This document shows positions 1 through 10,041 of a DNA stretch of 25,560 nucleotides, one piece after another; the stretch's first letter is position 1, and the number at the start of each line of letters is the position of its first letter. The notes under the pieces are model-generated. The model did not search any database and was not told the DNA's origin. It saw nothing but the letters and a program-made list of their open reading frames with translations. This stretch comes from Gnetum montanum (Eukaryota; Streptophyta; Gnetopsida; Gnetales; Gnetaceae). The stretch lies in assembly GCA_015680685.1 (NCBI GenBank), contig MNCI01013787.1, positions 16,578-42,137 of the forward strand. Reading direction: 5' to 3'. A program made the position numbers and the translations under genes.

Positions 1-146
1 TATTTTTGCTACAGTCTAGGCCTAGACTGAGAAACAAGGGAGAGCTACCTCTTATTTATAGACTTGGCGACGCACCGCGATATTGCGTACGCGATATCGC
101 AGGGGAAGACACAATATCGCGAGGGATGTGATATCGCGTCCCATCA
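1..146 (-). repeat. 3' LTR fragment (U3, TATA and start of R)
   Basis: On the minus strand this begins TGATGGG at 146. It contains several copies of the word GATATCGCG, including a 24-base near-palindrome at 77-100, and then a TATA box (TATAAATA) at 60-53. It shares the 15-mer at 124-138 with the LTR of element D at 20625-20639, and the palindrome-to-TATA gap is 16 bases in both. The remainder of the LTR lies beyond the left edge. CpG-containing words are well preserved here, unlike the rest of element A. Confidence 0.7.
53..60 (-). promoter_or_regulatory. TATA box of the left-edge LTR
   Basis: TATAAATA on the minus strand, inside CTATAAATAAG. The same context occurs at the TATA boxes of LTR C (18959-18966, plus) and LTR D (20584-20577, minus). 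Confidence 0.65.
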
Positions 147-160
147 CATGCCCTCAAACT
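147..160 (-). other. Candidate polypurine tract of element A
   Basis: Just upstream of the LTR start on the minus strand is the purine-rich stretch GTTTGAGGGCATG. A polypurine tract is expected here to prime plus-strand DNA synthesis. The match is imperfect, so the assignment rests mainly on position. Confidence 0.4.
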
Positions 161-1085
161 AAGGAGTCCATGGGCCTCAAGGATGATTAATTGTTGTGGA
201 TTGTTAAAAACCAAATCATCAAACAAACCATCAAAGGATTAAGACTATTCCAAAATGAACCCATTGATACCACATGATAAGAGATAGTGAGGTGGTAAAT
301 GGGAAGAATAGGTGGATGGGAGAGAGAGTATGGAAAGGAGTCCCACATTATGGTCACATGAAGTTCCTTATAGAGGATGTGATTAGTACGAATTTCTAGC
401 TACATAACTCATGCTTGTAGCTTGTTATTATGTTTAAGGGATGTGCTTTGAATTTCCATTGTTGTTTTTTTTTCTCTAATGGGAACCACACTATGCAAAC
501 ACATTACTTTCTATTTATTGATTGATGTAGGAATGATGAGGAATCCATGGGAATACTCATGCAACCCTAGATGATAGGCAGGTATAAAAGGTGGAAAATT
601 CCCTTGAAGCCATACCCTAATTCATCCACTTAATTTGTTCCAATTTTGGAAAATACCAAGGCCACAAATTCATTGTAAGTTGTTATTAAGAAGGAACCTC
701 ATATTTTTGAAATGAGGAAACACCATAGAGTTGTGTGGAATGGGTGAATGATGTGAACTTACTGCTTAATATCATGAGTAAACCAATGTTTCATTAATTA
801 AAGTCAAAACTCTAAGATGAGATCTAGCCATTTACGATCAAGTAAACAATACAAGTTACAAAACACCATCAATCAACAATTGTATTTGACACCCAAGTCT
901 TGATGGCAATAAAGAAAAAGAAGACATGTAAGAACGGTCCAAAATAAGGTCAAATATAGAAAAAATTGTAAAATATTCAAGAAAATGAGAAATGTATGAA
1001 AAATGATGTAAAACAAAAAAGTTGAAAAATTGAGGAGCCACTCATATAGTATCAGCATGGATGGACACCTCCTCCACAACTAAGT
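161..1085 (-). other. Post-pol spacer of element A, no coding potential seen
   Basis: Non-coding sequence between the integrase C-terminus and the 3' LTR. Blocks of it match the post-pol spacers of B and D. For example, AATAAATAGAAAG near 515-500 (minus) is followed by a conserved stretch through GTGTGGTT, which is also at about 14670-14700 in B. A T-rich stretch near 1030-940 corresponds to that at 14160-14330. Near 375-340 the sequence switches to resemble the sequence just downstream of the additional ORF of D (about 20860-20830), so A lacks that ORF. The short ORFs at 856-1079 are low-complexity products of the T-rich tract. Confidence 0.6.
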
Positions 1086-1089
1086 TGGA

Positions 1090-2425
1090 AGGAGGAGATC
1101 TGAAAAATTGAACATGTATGATCATCAGTTGAGGTATTTATTCCACTAGCTATCAAGATGGTATATCATCATGGCCCCAGATGGAAAGGTTTCATATATA
1201 ATGTAAGGATCCTCTTGTAACATTCAAAATTTTGTCCATTGAGGCACATGCATGGGGTTCCAATAGAGCACTTTATCATCTAGTTAAAACTTTACCTTTC
1301 GAATCTTAAGGTGATGATGTTATTTGTTATGTGTCTTGTCCACTTCATTCGATGGTAGGACAACTAATCTATTCTCATCTAGCATGTTGAGATTCATCAA
1401 TATTTCTCTTTAGGCTAGACTTAAGACCAAGTTAAGGTCACAAGTTGTTGAAAGTATATGGAGCTCAGCTTGGATGGAAAGTGTTGGAAGTTTTCTGTAC
1501 ATGAGTTCATAGGGAGAATACCCAATAGGAATCTTCCATGTTGAACAATAAGCCCAAACAACATTGTTGAGTTTGTTGCTCTAGTCCTTCCTATATTCAC
1601 TAACTGTTCATGTTAGTATTTTAATAGTTTTCCTATTGGTGACCTCATCTTGGCCATTGGCTTGGGGGTGGTATGGAGTTGTTAGTTTGTGTTCAACCCC
1701 CAAGCATTGCATGAGCTTTCAAAAAGTGGCACTTGTAAAATGTGTTTCATTATTAGAAATTAGTGCCCATGGCACACCAAACTTGTTGACAACATTTTAT
1801 TGTACAAACCATGCCACCATAGAGGATGAATAGTTGGTGATGATAGTGGATTCAATCCATTTGGTACAGTAATTAGTAGCCACAATGACGTAAGCCTTTT
1901 CATTTGACATAGGATTGATGGTCTCCATGAATTTAATCATCCAAAGGTCAAAATGGTCTAGTGGTTGGATCCATTGTTGCAATTCTTCCATGTATGTAGT
2001 CATCCTTCCATCATGTTGGCACCGGTCATAGGAACGAAAGAGGTGATGGACATCTTGGAAGATCATGTGCCAATGATATCCCTCCATGAGGATCTTAATG
2101 ACCATCCTCCTCCCAACATAGTGGCCCCCACAAGGATCCTCATGTGCATCCTAGAGTACTTAGAACTTACCTACATTAGGGACACATCATCAAACCAGGC
2201 CATTGGTGTAACTCTTATAGAGGTTACCCTTAAATTCCATGAAGTGCTTGGCTTGATGAAGAAACTGCTTTTTCTTCCTATGGTCCTATTTCTATGGCAT
2301 CTCTTGGGTGAGTAGATAAGAGAGGATGTTATCATACTAGTTTGTTTCCTTAGGAGTTTGAGCATTAATAGGACTAGCAAAGAGGAGTTCATCAAGAAAT
2401 TGATCAGATAATGGGATCTCATCCT
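1090..2425 (-). pseudogene. Integrase of element A (broken)
   Basis: Ty3/gypsy integrase inserts the retrotransposon cDNA into the chromosome. On the minus strand the zinc-binding region ends in RSYDRCQHDGR (about 2035-2000). The catalytic core includes QPLDHFDLWMIKF, VATNYCTKWIES, then SNNETHFT and TTPYHPQANGQDE (about 1770-1640). A C-terminal segment with WAYCSTWKIPIGYSPYEL and a degenerate GPY/F-like module extends to about 1100. Family members have Asp in the positions read here as K in MIKF, N in VATNY and N in SNNE; the core Glu in NGQDE remains. Stops and at least two frame changes occur. It is the last pol domain, as is usual for Ty3/gypsy, and is followed directly by the non-coding spacer. 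Confidence 0.8.
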
Positions 2426-2499
2426 CTTTGCTATCCCATCATAACTAAGACAAGTGGTTAGCTACCACATTCTCAATTCCATTTCAATCAACCATTGTC

Positions 2500-2800
2500 A
2501 AATCAAACTCCTAAAGGATCACTAGCCACCGTATGACATAGGGGCTCATTGTTGGTTTATTCATCAGGAACCATATGGCACTATGGTTAGTGTGCATAAA
2601 CATTGTGTATCCAAGTACATAGTACCTAAACTTTTTAGAGGCATACATCACCACCATAAGCTCCATTTCAGTGGTGTTATAGTTGAGTTGTGCACTCACA
2701 ATGCTTTTGCTTGCATAGTGGATGTGATATGGACATTTTTGATCATCCAACTATGTAAGCATGGTCCCCAAGGTGTAGTTTGATGCATCCATCATGATGT
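2500..2800 (-). pseudogene. RNase H of element A (broken)
   Basis: RNase H degrades the RNA strand of the RNA/DNA hybrid during reverse transcription. The open segment at 2750-2511 (minus) reads PYHIHYASKSIVSAQLNYNT, then TEMELMVVMYASKKFRYYVLG, HTNHSAIWFLMNKP and IRWLVIL. This follows the Ty3/gypsy RNase H pattern (YASK.L..AQ.NY..TE.ELLAVV.A..KFR.YL.G...TDH.AL..L). The TDH motif is THTNH-like here, so the catalytic Asp is replaced by Asn (HTNHSAI). It lies between the RT and integrase of the same element. Confidence 0.85.
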
Positions 2801-2849
2801 GGAATAGCCTAGACTAGTTTGGTGCTTATAGAATTGGAGTTTCTATGAG

Positions 2850-3760
2850 TTTCTACTTTAGTTGTTAGAATGAATTTTCACATTTCTTGGTTTAGATGAA
2901 TGATGCATCTTTCTTAGTAAGTTCTACTAATGGCTTGGTGATCTTTGAGAAGTTTTGGATGAAGCATCAGTAATAGCTAGTGTGGCCAAGGAATGACCTC
3001 ACATCCTTCATTATTTTAGGTTGTTTGACTATTCCTTGAATGACCCTTATTTTCTTTGGGTCCACATCAATCCCTTTGTCTGAGATTTGATGGCCCAAGA
3101 TAATGGCCTCTTGGACCATCAAATGGCTTTTTTGTTAATTGAGCCATAAGTTGATCTTCACACACCTTTTAAGCACTTGCTTAAGGCTATCCAAGGTTTT
3201 CTCACATGTGGTCCCATAGGTAGAGAAGTCATCCATGAAGACTTCTATCTTGCTACTGATTTGTCGTTGGAAGATGCTTAGGACCAATCATTAAAACATG
3301 ATAGGAGCATTGCATAGGCCAAAGGGTATCTTTCGATATGCAAAAGATCCCCAAGGACTTGTAAATGTTATCTTGGCCTAGTCTTCTGGTGTGATTTGGA
3401 TTTGGTTATAGCCACTATAACCATCTAGACAGTTGTAGTAATAATGCCCTGCAATAGTATTTAGCACTTAGTACAAAAATCACAATGGGAAATGATCTTT
3501 GTAAGTTGTCATATTTAATAGCCTAAAGTTTATATAGACTCTCCATTTTCCTTCTTTTTGGGCACAATCACAAGAGGGCTAACCCCCTTGCTATTCGCAA
3601 TAGGATAAATGAACCCAACCTTGAGGAGTTTTTCAATATTCTCTTTGATGATTTGCTTGAGTTTTGGGTTCAAGCATCTTTGCAGTTGTCTCTTTGGTTT
3701 AATGAAGGAATTTGTATAAATTCTATGTTTGCATATCCTTGGATCAATTCTTGTTAACTC
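2850..3760 (-). pseudogene. Reverse transcriptase of element A (broken, Athila-like)
   Basis: Copies element RNA into DNA. Minus-strand reading gives IEKLLKVGFIYPIANSKGVS and PLVIVPKKKENG near 3640-3545. Then come CLDGYSGYNQIQITPED (about 3430-3380), FTSPWGSFAYRKIPFGLCNA (about 3370-3300) and SSKIEVFMDDFSTY with the catalytic FMDD at 3239-3228. The wording LCNAP with FMDD is typical of Athila-type Ty3/gypsy RT, whereas element E next door reads LKNA with YMDD. A TAG stop follows TPED where Gln is expected, and further stops and frame changes occur. The catalytic aspartate pair itself is unaltered. Confidence 0.85.
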
Positions 3761-4171
3761 ATGATATGATGAGGAAAAGACTATTAATCATTTATTTACA
3801 ACTTCCAACAATTTATTTTTCTGTACAAGAGCAAGTGTGGCATTGATAATTACTGACTTATCATTTTTCAAAAATGCATACTTCATTCTTTTCAGTAGAG
3901 CCTTTACTTAAAGGGGCTCATGCTTAAAGGTTTTATGGATATCTAACTCTCCCTAATGAATCTCACTTTGTGCATCAAAGAGTTGGTGATAGAGATGCTC
4001 CAACTTATCCATGCTTTGCACATAGGAGCTAGTGAAGCTCTTAGTTCGTTCCATGCATATTGTTGATCTAGCCTTATTTTTAGTTATCAGACATTGAGTG
4101 CCCTCTTATTTAGTGGTTGCTACATATAGAAACCTTTGAACCTCTATGATATTTGCATAGTGATTGCATGC

Positions 4172-4780
4172 CTAAAGTGATGTGCCCTTGACAATCCATA
4201 GTTTTTGCACACAATGGCACCTTGTGTCACTATGCATGATGCATGAAACTCTCTTCTTAATTTTTTCAAATTCATTTTCCTTGGAAGTTTCCAAGGAAAG
4301 ATCTCTAATCCCCAAATTTGCATCTATGGTGCTCAGCCATGCTCTTCCCATGATGATAGGAAAATCCCCTTCACTAATTTCCACATGGATTACCAAAAAA
4401 TCGATAGGATATTGCCACCCATAGACTATGGTAACAATATCCTCCATCAATTCCAAAGGAATGATGATGGATAAGTCTACTAGCTTTAATCTAATGTTAC
4501 TATTTTTTAATGGAGGCATGTTCTAAGCTCTGTACATTTCTTGCGAAATCAAGTTAACTTCAAAACTTGAATTCAAATGAGCCTTACACGGTTCATTTTT
4601 GGCAATATGTAAGTAGATAAGAGGACTCCTAGGATCATATCTCTTCTTGGGAAGATAGCCAACCTTGATCCAATTTGTGACTGCATGGGTTAATATGACA
4701 GTGTGCAATTGGGAAGCACTTTGATTCAAAGGTTGCTTGATGGAAATTTCAAAGGTGGATGTAGTAGGGTTAACAACCAT
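4172..4780 (-). pseudogene. Retropepsin-like aspartic protease of element A (active site lost)
   Basis: The protease would process the Gag-Pol polyprotein. Two open segments at 4780-4523 and 4519-4172 (minus) are separated by one stop. The first ends with AHLNSSFEVNLISQEMY, the position of the active-site loop. Related elements have D-S/T-G there, so both Asp (now Asn) and Gly (now Ser) are missing. The second reads LKLVDLSIIIPLELMEDIV, then YPIDFLVIHVE and FPIIMGRAWLSTIDANLG, matching the flap and the ILGRPFL-type motif of plant Ty3/gypsy proteases. It lies between gag and RT in the expected order. Confidence 0.8.
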
Positions 4781-5364
4781 AGGTGTTTGTTTCGTGGGGC
4801 TAGTGGTTCTGAAGAATGACTTCTAGTGAGGCTTGGATTCAAGACCTCCTAACTAAGGATCCAATTAAAAGATCATTACCCTTGTAGCATTCCTTTACTG
4901 TGGCTAGGTAAGTATTTTACCTTGCATGGATGGAGTAGGTGGCAGAGGAGTTTAAGATGGTGGTGTAGGAGTGGAAGAGTCTTGAGGAGGATAGTAAGGA
5001 AATGGGGACTTCCCCCTAGCAAAGGTGCTTTGTAGTATTCAGGAGGATAATAGTGGTGTGGGAAGGAAGCATGAATGGAAGAGTCACATGGAGAGATGGG
5101 CTGCTAAATGTAATACTCATATGAATTCAGTTATCAATAAGGGTAATGTTGCCTTGAAGGTGAAATCCACCATGATTGTGGGTGTTGTCACTACTAGTAT
5201 TATTCCTAAGGTTGAGGTGGTGCTCCACTCAAATAGTAAGCTTGTCTATGGAACTGTTGTTGATAGTTACCTTATGGATAAGACAACCATCTAGGTACTT
5301 TTTATTTTGCCAATCTAGGATTTAGAGCATACATTCCAAATTACTGTAGGTGTGACAAGACAGG
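4781..5364 (-). pseudogene. Gag-Pro linker of element A, unrecognised and broken
   Basis: The stretch between the gag zinc knuckle and the protease holds no domain I recognise. Minus-strand reading gives proline- and serine-rich patches such as SPFPYYPPQDSSTPTPP near 4995-4940, comparable with the Pro/His/Tyr/Ser-rich tail after the zinc knuckle in element B (about 12960-13320). Directly after the knuckle both copies read an LNP-plus-basic segment (ALNPRLAK in A, PLNPKFVQKK in B), so the linker is homologous at its start. The open stretch on the plus strand at 5025-5294 is an antisense shadow. Confidence 0.5.
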
Positions 5365-7256
5365 TCAACATCCCTTTGGATGTTTGTATTGGCAGATGTC
5401 ACAACCACTATCATTAGTTTCTGAATCTACAACCTCCTCTACTGTTGTAGCTTTACCCTTATTTCTATGATATTCTTATTTACCATCCTTTTTCTTCCTT
5501 TGCTCTTGACCACTTTCTCCATGATCCTTGTGTTCTTCTTTAATCTTTAGATTAGCTTGAAATTTCTCATCCAAGGAGTCCCATATTTTGTCAACCTTAG
5601 CTAAGATTTCAATAATGGATTTTTGAATTAGCAAAGTTTGACTCTACACCAATTCATCAACTAGTGCCTCCTTCTCATTTTCATAGAAACAAGCCTCTTT
5701 CTTACAAATGGAGGGGTCTTTGTTGTATTCTTCTACACTTTCTTACTTTTTTAGCTCTCCTTCCTCTTTGACCACTTGCTTAATGAGCCTTTGAATCTGA
5801 TGGACCCTTAGCTTAGAAAGTCTTCATTAAGCATAGATCCCAAGGGTTCTTGTTTTAGTTTTGAGCCCATCTATGATATGGTGTAGATGATCCCTTTGAG
5901 ACTATCTGTGGCTTAGGCATCAATGTAATAAAGAATAGTTCTTGCCCATGGCCACATCCAAGGAATCATGAGTACCTTGTTTCCACCCTTAGATTTTCCT
6001 CCTCAAATTAGACACTTTGAAATACGTTTGATATTTGTCATTGAACATCTCTAGCATCATACTCCATTGTCAAATGAATTCCAGTTCCAATAACTGGTAC
6101 CAACTTTCTACCTTCTTTATGAGTATCCATAGGAATAATTTTAGCTTTTACCATTCATTTTCTACATTTTGCAAGGCATAGATATCATGGAAGACCTTTA
6201 AATGATTTTTTGGATTTGAATCTTATGCCCCTTCAAACTTAGGGATATTTTTCATTTTTAGTCATTTAATGTGGCTATCCTTCAAGTGCCTAATGGAAAT
6301 TCTAATAACCTTAGAAATATTTAGCATGTTTCTAGTGGCTAGTTGGGGCTCATCATAGTCATGATAATTTTTGTGATTCCTATCATGGCTATGATGCTTA
6401 TGATGAGTCTTGCTATGCCTTTGTTCTCTGTGATGTTCATCCCCATGTTGCTACTCATGCCCCTAGTTCTTGTTGTCTCGGTGAGATCTACGATCATCTC
6501 TCTCCTGCCATTCATCTTCATCTTGATCTTTGTTACTTCTACCATGGTATCAACCTCTACTTCTCCTATTAGAGTTAGAGGAGGAAGATGATGATGAAGG
6601 AAAAGATGAAGGAGCATCAACACTTAAACGGTGCCTACCAGCTCCTCTTCTTCAGTCCCTACCTTGATCACCATGTTTATCTTTCTCTTGGTGCCTGTCA
6701 TTGTTCTTGCCTCTAGATGAATGGTTGTGAATACCATCTTTCAAGACCCCCTAATCTTGAGACTTATTCTTCCCATCATCCAGGTTTTCCACAGTTGACT
6801 TCAATTGTTAATTAAGGGTCTCCTCATTAAAGAGAGGGGGAGGATCTATGTATTGGGAGATGCCCAAAAAGAAGTCCTCATCTTCTTTGTGGGTTTGCAG
6901 GAACAAGTGGTTAGGAAACATTTTGCCTTTTGAATCCTCTACATGATGATAATCCCCATAGGTATGGTCTTAAGCTTTGTACTTTTCCTTATGATCAGTA
7001 ATGGCCAACTTGATGAGATTATTAAATAGCATTATAGGAACAAATCGATCAAGAGGCAAAACAATATTACCCTCTATGTTCCTTCATCATAGTTGCTTGT
7101 CCTGATGTAGGATGAAGGTGAAATCCAGAGTGTAAGCATCCAAATTAGTGTAGAAAACTTTGAACTATTTGAGCACTTGCATCTTTTAGCCTTCTTGTCT
7201 TTGAGTGAATCCTCTTACAAATGATGGTGGAGAATCATCCTTGCGAGAAGAAGCCA
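5365..7256 (-). pseudogene. Gag of element A (broken)
   Basis: Gag forms the virus-like particle and packages the RNA. The chosen ATG at 7256 gives MASSRKDDSPP and lies about 135 bases after the primer site. An N-terminal part rich in S, R, D, H and N runs to about 6300. The capsid-like core (about 6262-5745) reads NIPKFEGA, HLKVFHDIYALQNVE, ESWYQLLELEF, MFNDKYQTYFKVSNLRRK, HDSLDVA, HHIIDGLK and HQIQRLIKQVVKEEGEL. That is the plant retrotransposon gag pattern, and it aligns block by block with element B. The region ends in a zinc knuckle, CDICQYKHPKGC (5403-5368). Numerous stops and frame changes. The low-complexity ORFs on both strands at 6339-6623 are not separate genes. Confidence 0.8.
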
Positions 7257-7390
7257 TATCAGTGATTTCTCAAAAGTAGTGCATGTTTATTAATATTATG
7301 TTTTTTAATGATTTTGCTTTAAGTGTTCTTTTAGAACATCCTTAGATAATTTCATGATCTTTTCCATGTAGTGCATTCAACTAACTAAAA

Positions 7391-7408
7391 TTCCTAATAA
7401 TGATGCCA
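7391..7408 (-). promoter_or_regulatory. Primer binding site of element A (tRNA-Asp type, decayed)
   Basis: On the minus strand TGGCATCATTATTAGGAA lies one base after the LTR end. Compared with the 3' end complement of plant tRNA-Asp (TGGCGCCGTTGCCGGGGA, from general knowledge), 10 of 18 bases match. All eight differences are C-to-T or G-to-A. Confidence 0.7.
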
Positions 7409-7982
7409 ATGATGAACAACAAGTTGTCCCTATGTCCAACCTTATGAATCACAAGTGTTGCACTAGTGATCTAGTCGAATTTTGAGGATTTTAGCTCCTT
7501 AATGTACAATAGGAAAAGGTAGTGACTTAGAGATATGATTGGTGTCCTCTAGGCTTCACTTGTGTAAGTGCAAGTGTATGGTTAAGTGTAAGCAAAGGTA
7601 CATGATTTTTATTCATTTTATATTTTATTTATTTAGTCTAAGTTTGGAATAAAGAGGGAATTAGTTAATGATTAACTATTTAACTATCTAGTATCCTAAT
7701 CCAACTATCCTAACATAAACATCTAATCCCACTTTTTGTTTGCATCCTAAACTTGCTTTAATGCTACCAGGTTACCAAGTTCCTACTACTAAGTATACCA
7801 AATAGCCACTACTAGGATTACCAAGTGTTAGGCAATATGTTCGATGTTTTCATACTTATGCATTTGTTAGTAGTTGTATTAATTAATCAAAGACATTAAT
7901 GTAAAAATGCATAAGTAAATAAATGCATATAAAAAAATATTAATTTATTCCAAGTGCTATAAGAAATTCCAAGAATATTATC

Positions 7983-7988
7983 TTTATT
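7983..7988 (-). terminator. Polyadenylation signal of LTR A
   Basis: AATAAA on the minus strand in the context CAGCAATAAAGAT. The same context surrounds the signal at 19139-19144 in LTR C. Confidence 0.55.
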
Positions 7989-8157
7989 GCTGGTCATAGC
8001 AATGTGTTTAGGTACAAGATGCTTAAATAAAGAACTGTACAATCCTTGGAATCCTACTACGGGCACTCAGAAAATATTCTAATTCTAGGCTAAGAAAATT
8101 GCAAGAGCTCCACTATTATATGGATATAATGTGTCCTAAATCCATTGGGTATGTGCA

Positions 8158-8165
8158 TTTATATA
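8158..8165 (-). promoter_or_regulatory. TATA box of LTR A
   Basis: TATATAAA on the minus strand, about 110 bases inside the LTR start. It is the position equivalent to the TATA boxes of LTRs C and D. Confidence 0.6.
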
Positions 8166-8274
8166 GGTAAAGATAGATACTATGTCAATGCATCTAACCA
8201 TGTGTTAATGAGGATGTGTTAATGGGGTTATTTCAACGGGGTTGCATCCACATAGTTCATCGAGTGATTTATCA

Positions 8275-9986
8275 TCTTTCTTAATTGATTCCTAGGGGTA
8301 AGGTTGGAAAATTAGAGCAAATGGTTTAGAGATTGGAACTAAAGTAAGTAGATCCATGATGGCTTGTTCCTTAATCAAGTGTTAGTCATGGTAGGATACA
8401 TTAAATTTGATTAAGAGAGTCTTCCATTTTTCCAAGCAGTTATTATCATATGGGTTGATGGTAATAGATCATAAAACATTATCTTAGGTAATGTCTCCAT
8501 TTTTATGTATAAAGACAAGGCTAAGAAATATTTTTTTCTATCACTATAACATGCTTCGCAATCAGAGAAGAGGTGAGATATCCAATAGATAGGGAGATCA
8601 GCACCATCTTCATGTCATTGGCAAAGCATGATTATGATAGAGTGATTAGACATAGAAAGATAGAGATAGCAAGGGAGATCAAATTGAGGAGGATGAAAGA
8701 TGGGAAGATTGTTAAGGATATGCTTGATTTCATGGAAAGCCTCTTGAAACTTCGAGTCCCAGTTGAAAGTTGGAGATTTCTTGAGAAGATGAGAAATGGG
8801 ATGAAATTGGTTAGTTAGATTGCATATGAAATGTTAGATGGCTTAGAGTCTACCTTGTAGATTACACATGTTCTTAAGATACTTAGGTAGTAGAAGGTTC
8901 ATGATTGCTTTGACTTTGTCAAAATATATTACTATACTAGTAGTTAAAATTAGCAATCCTAACATCTTATTTGTTTCATGCCAAAAATGCACTTCTTGGG
9001 GTTTAAGTAGAGGTTATTTTATTGTAATGAGTCAACACTAGGTCTAGTTGGTGGGATGATTAGCTATGATTGTAGACTTGACTATTAGGTCATCCATATA
9101 ATTTTTGATGGTTTTAAACATCATGATATTAAAGATGAAGGTTATGATCCATTGGTGTGTTGCTCTAGCATTCTTAAGACCAAAAGGCATTTTTGTATAA
9201 CAAAAGGTTCTCCATGGGGTCATGAAAGTTGTGAAGTGTTGATACTTGGGATTAATTTGAATTTGGTTGTAGTCCAAAAAACCATCCATGAAACTAAGTA
9301 AAGCATGAACTTTTATTGTGCCTATGAGTTGGTTGATGTTGGATAGCAAAAAACCATCTTTTAATGTCACTTTGTTGAGGTCACAAAAATTGATATAAAT
9401 TCTAATAGCTCCATTTTTCTTAGGAACAACCACCATGTTGGATATTCAATCAAAGTAATATAGGGCATATAAATCTAGTATTGTAGAGTTTGGTGATCTT
9501 ATCTCTTATGGCTAAGGCTAGATTAGGTTTGATTTTTTGGGCTTTTTACTTAATGGATTTAGAATCTTCCTTACATAGGATGTTAGATTGAACAAGAATA
9601 GGATCCAAGCTGGGCATGTCATCATACCCCTATGAAAAGGGAATAAATTTTTTTAAAGTGTTTCTAGAATGAATTTCTCAATATTTTTGGGTAGGTTTAT
9701 CCTCAGCTATAAGGTCTTTTCCTCATTTTGATAATTTGTTATAGTGAACTCTAGTAATGGATCATTAGTCAAAATGGATTTATGATCCAAGAATGGAAGG
9801 TTAGTTTGAGGGATTAAGTCTTCCTTGGTAATATCAAAGGATGAGATGATAGAATCTAAGGGGTCAAGGGGTGAAAAATCAATCAAATCCTCATTAAGAG
9901 ACTAAGATATTTAGCCATGGGGCTTGTCCAAGGTGAGTGGTTCATACAAATGATGAAGCAAGTTGAAATCCATGGCCTGTAAAGCA

Positions 9987-9990
<4 letters not shown>
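8275..9990 (-). pseudogene. Element E: RT and RNase H of a Tat-like Ty3/gypsy element (truncated)
   Basis: Minus-strand pol fragment of a second Ty3/gypsy lineage. It begins with a degenerate pre-RT region (DDMPSLDPILVQ near 9630-9590). RT follows with VVVPKKNGAIRI, LSFMDGFLDYNQIQINPKYQ, TPWRTFCYTKMPFGLKNA and NYMDDLIVKS (catalytic YMDD at 9100-9089). RNase H continues through NPKKC.FGMKQ, LQGRL.AI, LTN, HLLKK, FQEAFHEIK and PIYWIS to about 8285. The LKNA/YMDD wording and LQGRL...LTN...HLLKK order point to the Tat lineage. Reading stops exactly where LTR A begins, so the rest of the element is probably left of A, outside the window. The plus-strand ORF at 8573-8818 is an antisense shadow of the RNase H part. 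Confidence 0.8.

Positions 9991-10040
<50 letters not shown>
9990..10040. repeat. (GA)25 microsatellite
   Basis: Uninterrupted GA dinucleotide run, about 25 units. It is perfect although the sequence on both sides is strongly decayed, which points to recent expansion or good maintenance. Confidence 0.98.

Positions 10041-10041
<1 letters not shown>

Larger units (their letters stand above)
1..8274 (-). mobile_element. Element A: near full-length, decayed Ty3/gypsy (Athila-like) LTR retrotransposon
   Basis: Read on the minus strand, the order is 5' LTR, primer binding site, gag, protease, RT, RNase H, integrase, post-pol spacer, polypurine tract and the start of a 3' LTR. That is the canonical Ty3/gypsy order. 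The RT motifs (GYSGYNQI, PFGLCNAP, FMDD) and the tRNA-Asp-type primer site fit the Athila lineage. Many stops and frameshifts interrupt every domain, and several catalytic residues are replaced, so the copy is dead. Its left end leaves the window inside the 3' LTR. The U3 sequences of the two LTRs do not match each other, so the 3' end may be chimeric. Domain calls are from motif reading; the lineage name is inferred. Confidence 0.85.
7410..8274 (-). repeat. 5' LTR of element A (about 865 bp)
   Basis: On the minus strand it starts TGATAAATCA (8274) and ends TTCATCA (7410), one base before the primer site. It contains a TATA box (8165-8158) and an AATAAA signal (7988-7983), 177 bases apart as in LTRs B-D. 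The U5 has the family blocks around 7770-7830 (ACTTGGTAATCC and TTGGTAACC on the minus strand) that also occur in LTRs B, C and D. Its U3 carries a repeated ATTAACACAT word near 8200-8222, different from the words in the other LTRs. The outer end could lie up to about 23 bases inward (TGTGG at 8251). Confidence 0.75.

Noticed and set aside
573-592. TATA-like GGTATAAAAGG on the plus strand as a host promoter
   Set aside because: It lies in the post-pol spacer of A, with no ORF or LTR structure downstream; a chance match is likely.
5025-5294. 89-codon plus-strand ORF followed by a Cys/His-rich stretch (YCRCDKTGQHPFGC, 5342-5383)
   Set aside because: It is antisense to the gag end and linker of element A. 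The minus strand reads a gag zinc knuckle homologous to that in element B, so the plus-strand cysteines are incidental.
6339-6623. Overlapping ORFs on both strands rich in Met, Ile, Asp and Arg
   Set aside because: Low-complexity part of gag of element A; the true frame is the S/R/D/H-rich one that aligns with element B.
8573-8818. 81-codon plus-strand ORF with charged residues
   Set aside because: Antisense shadow of the RNase H region of element E.
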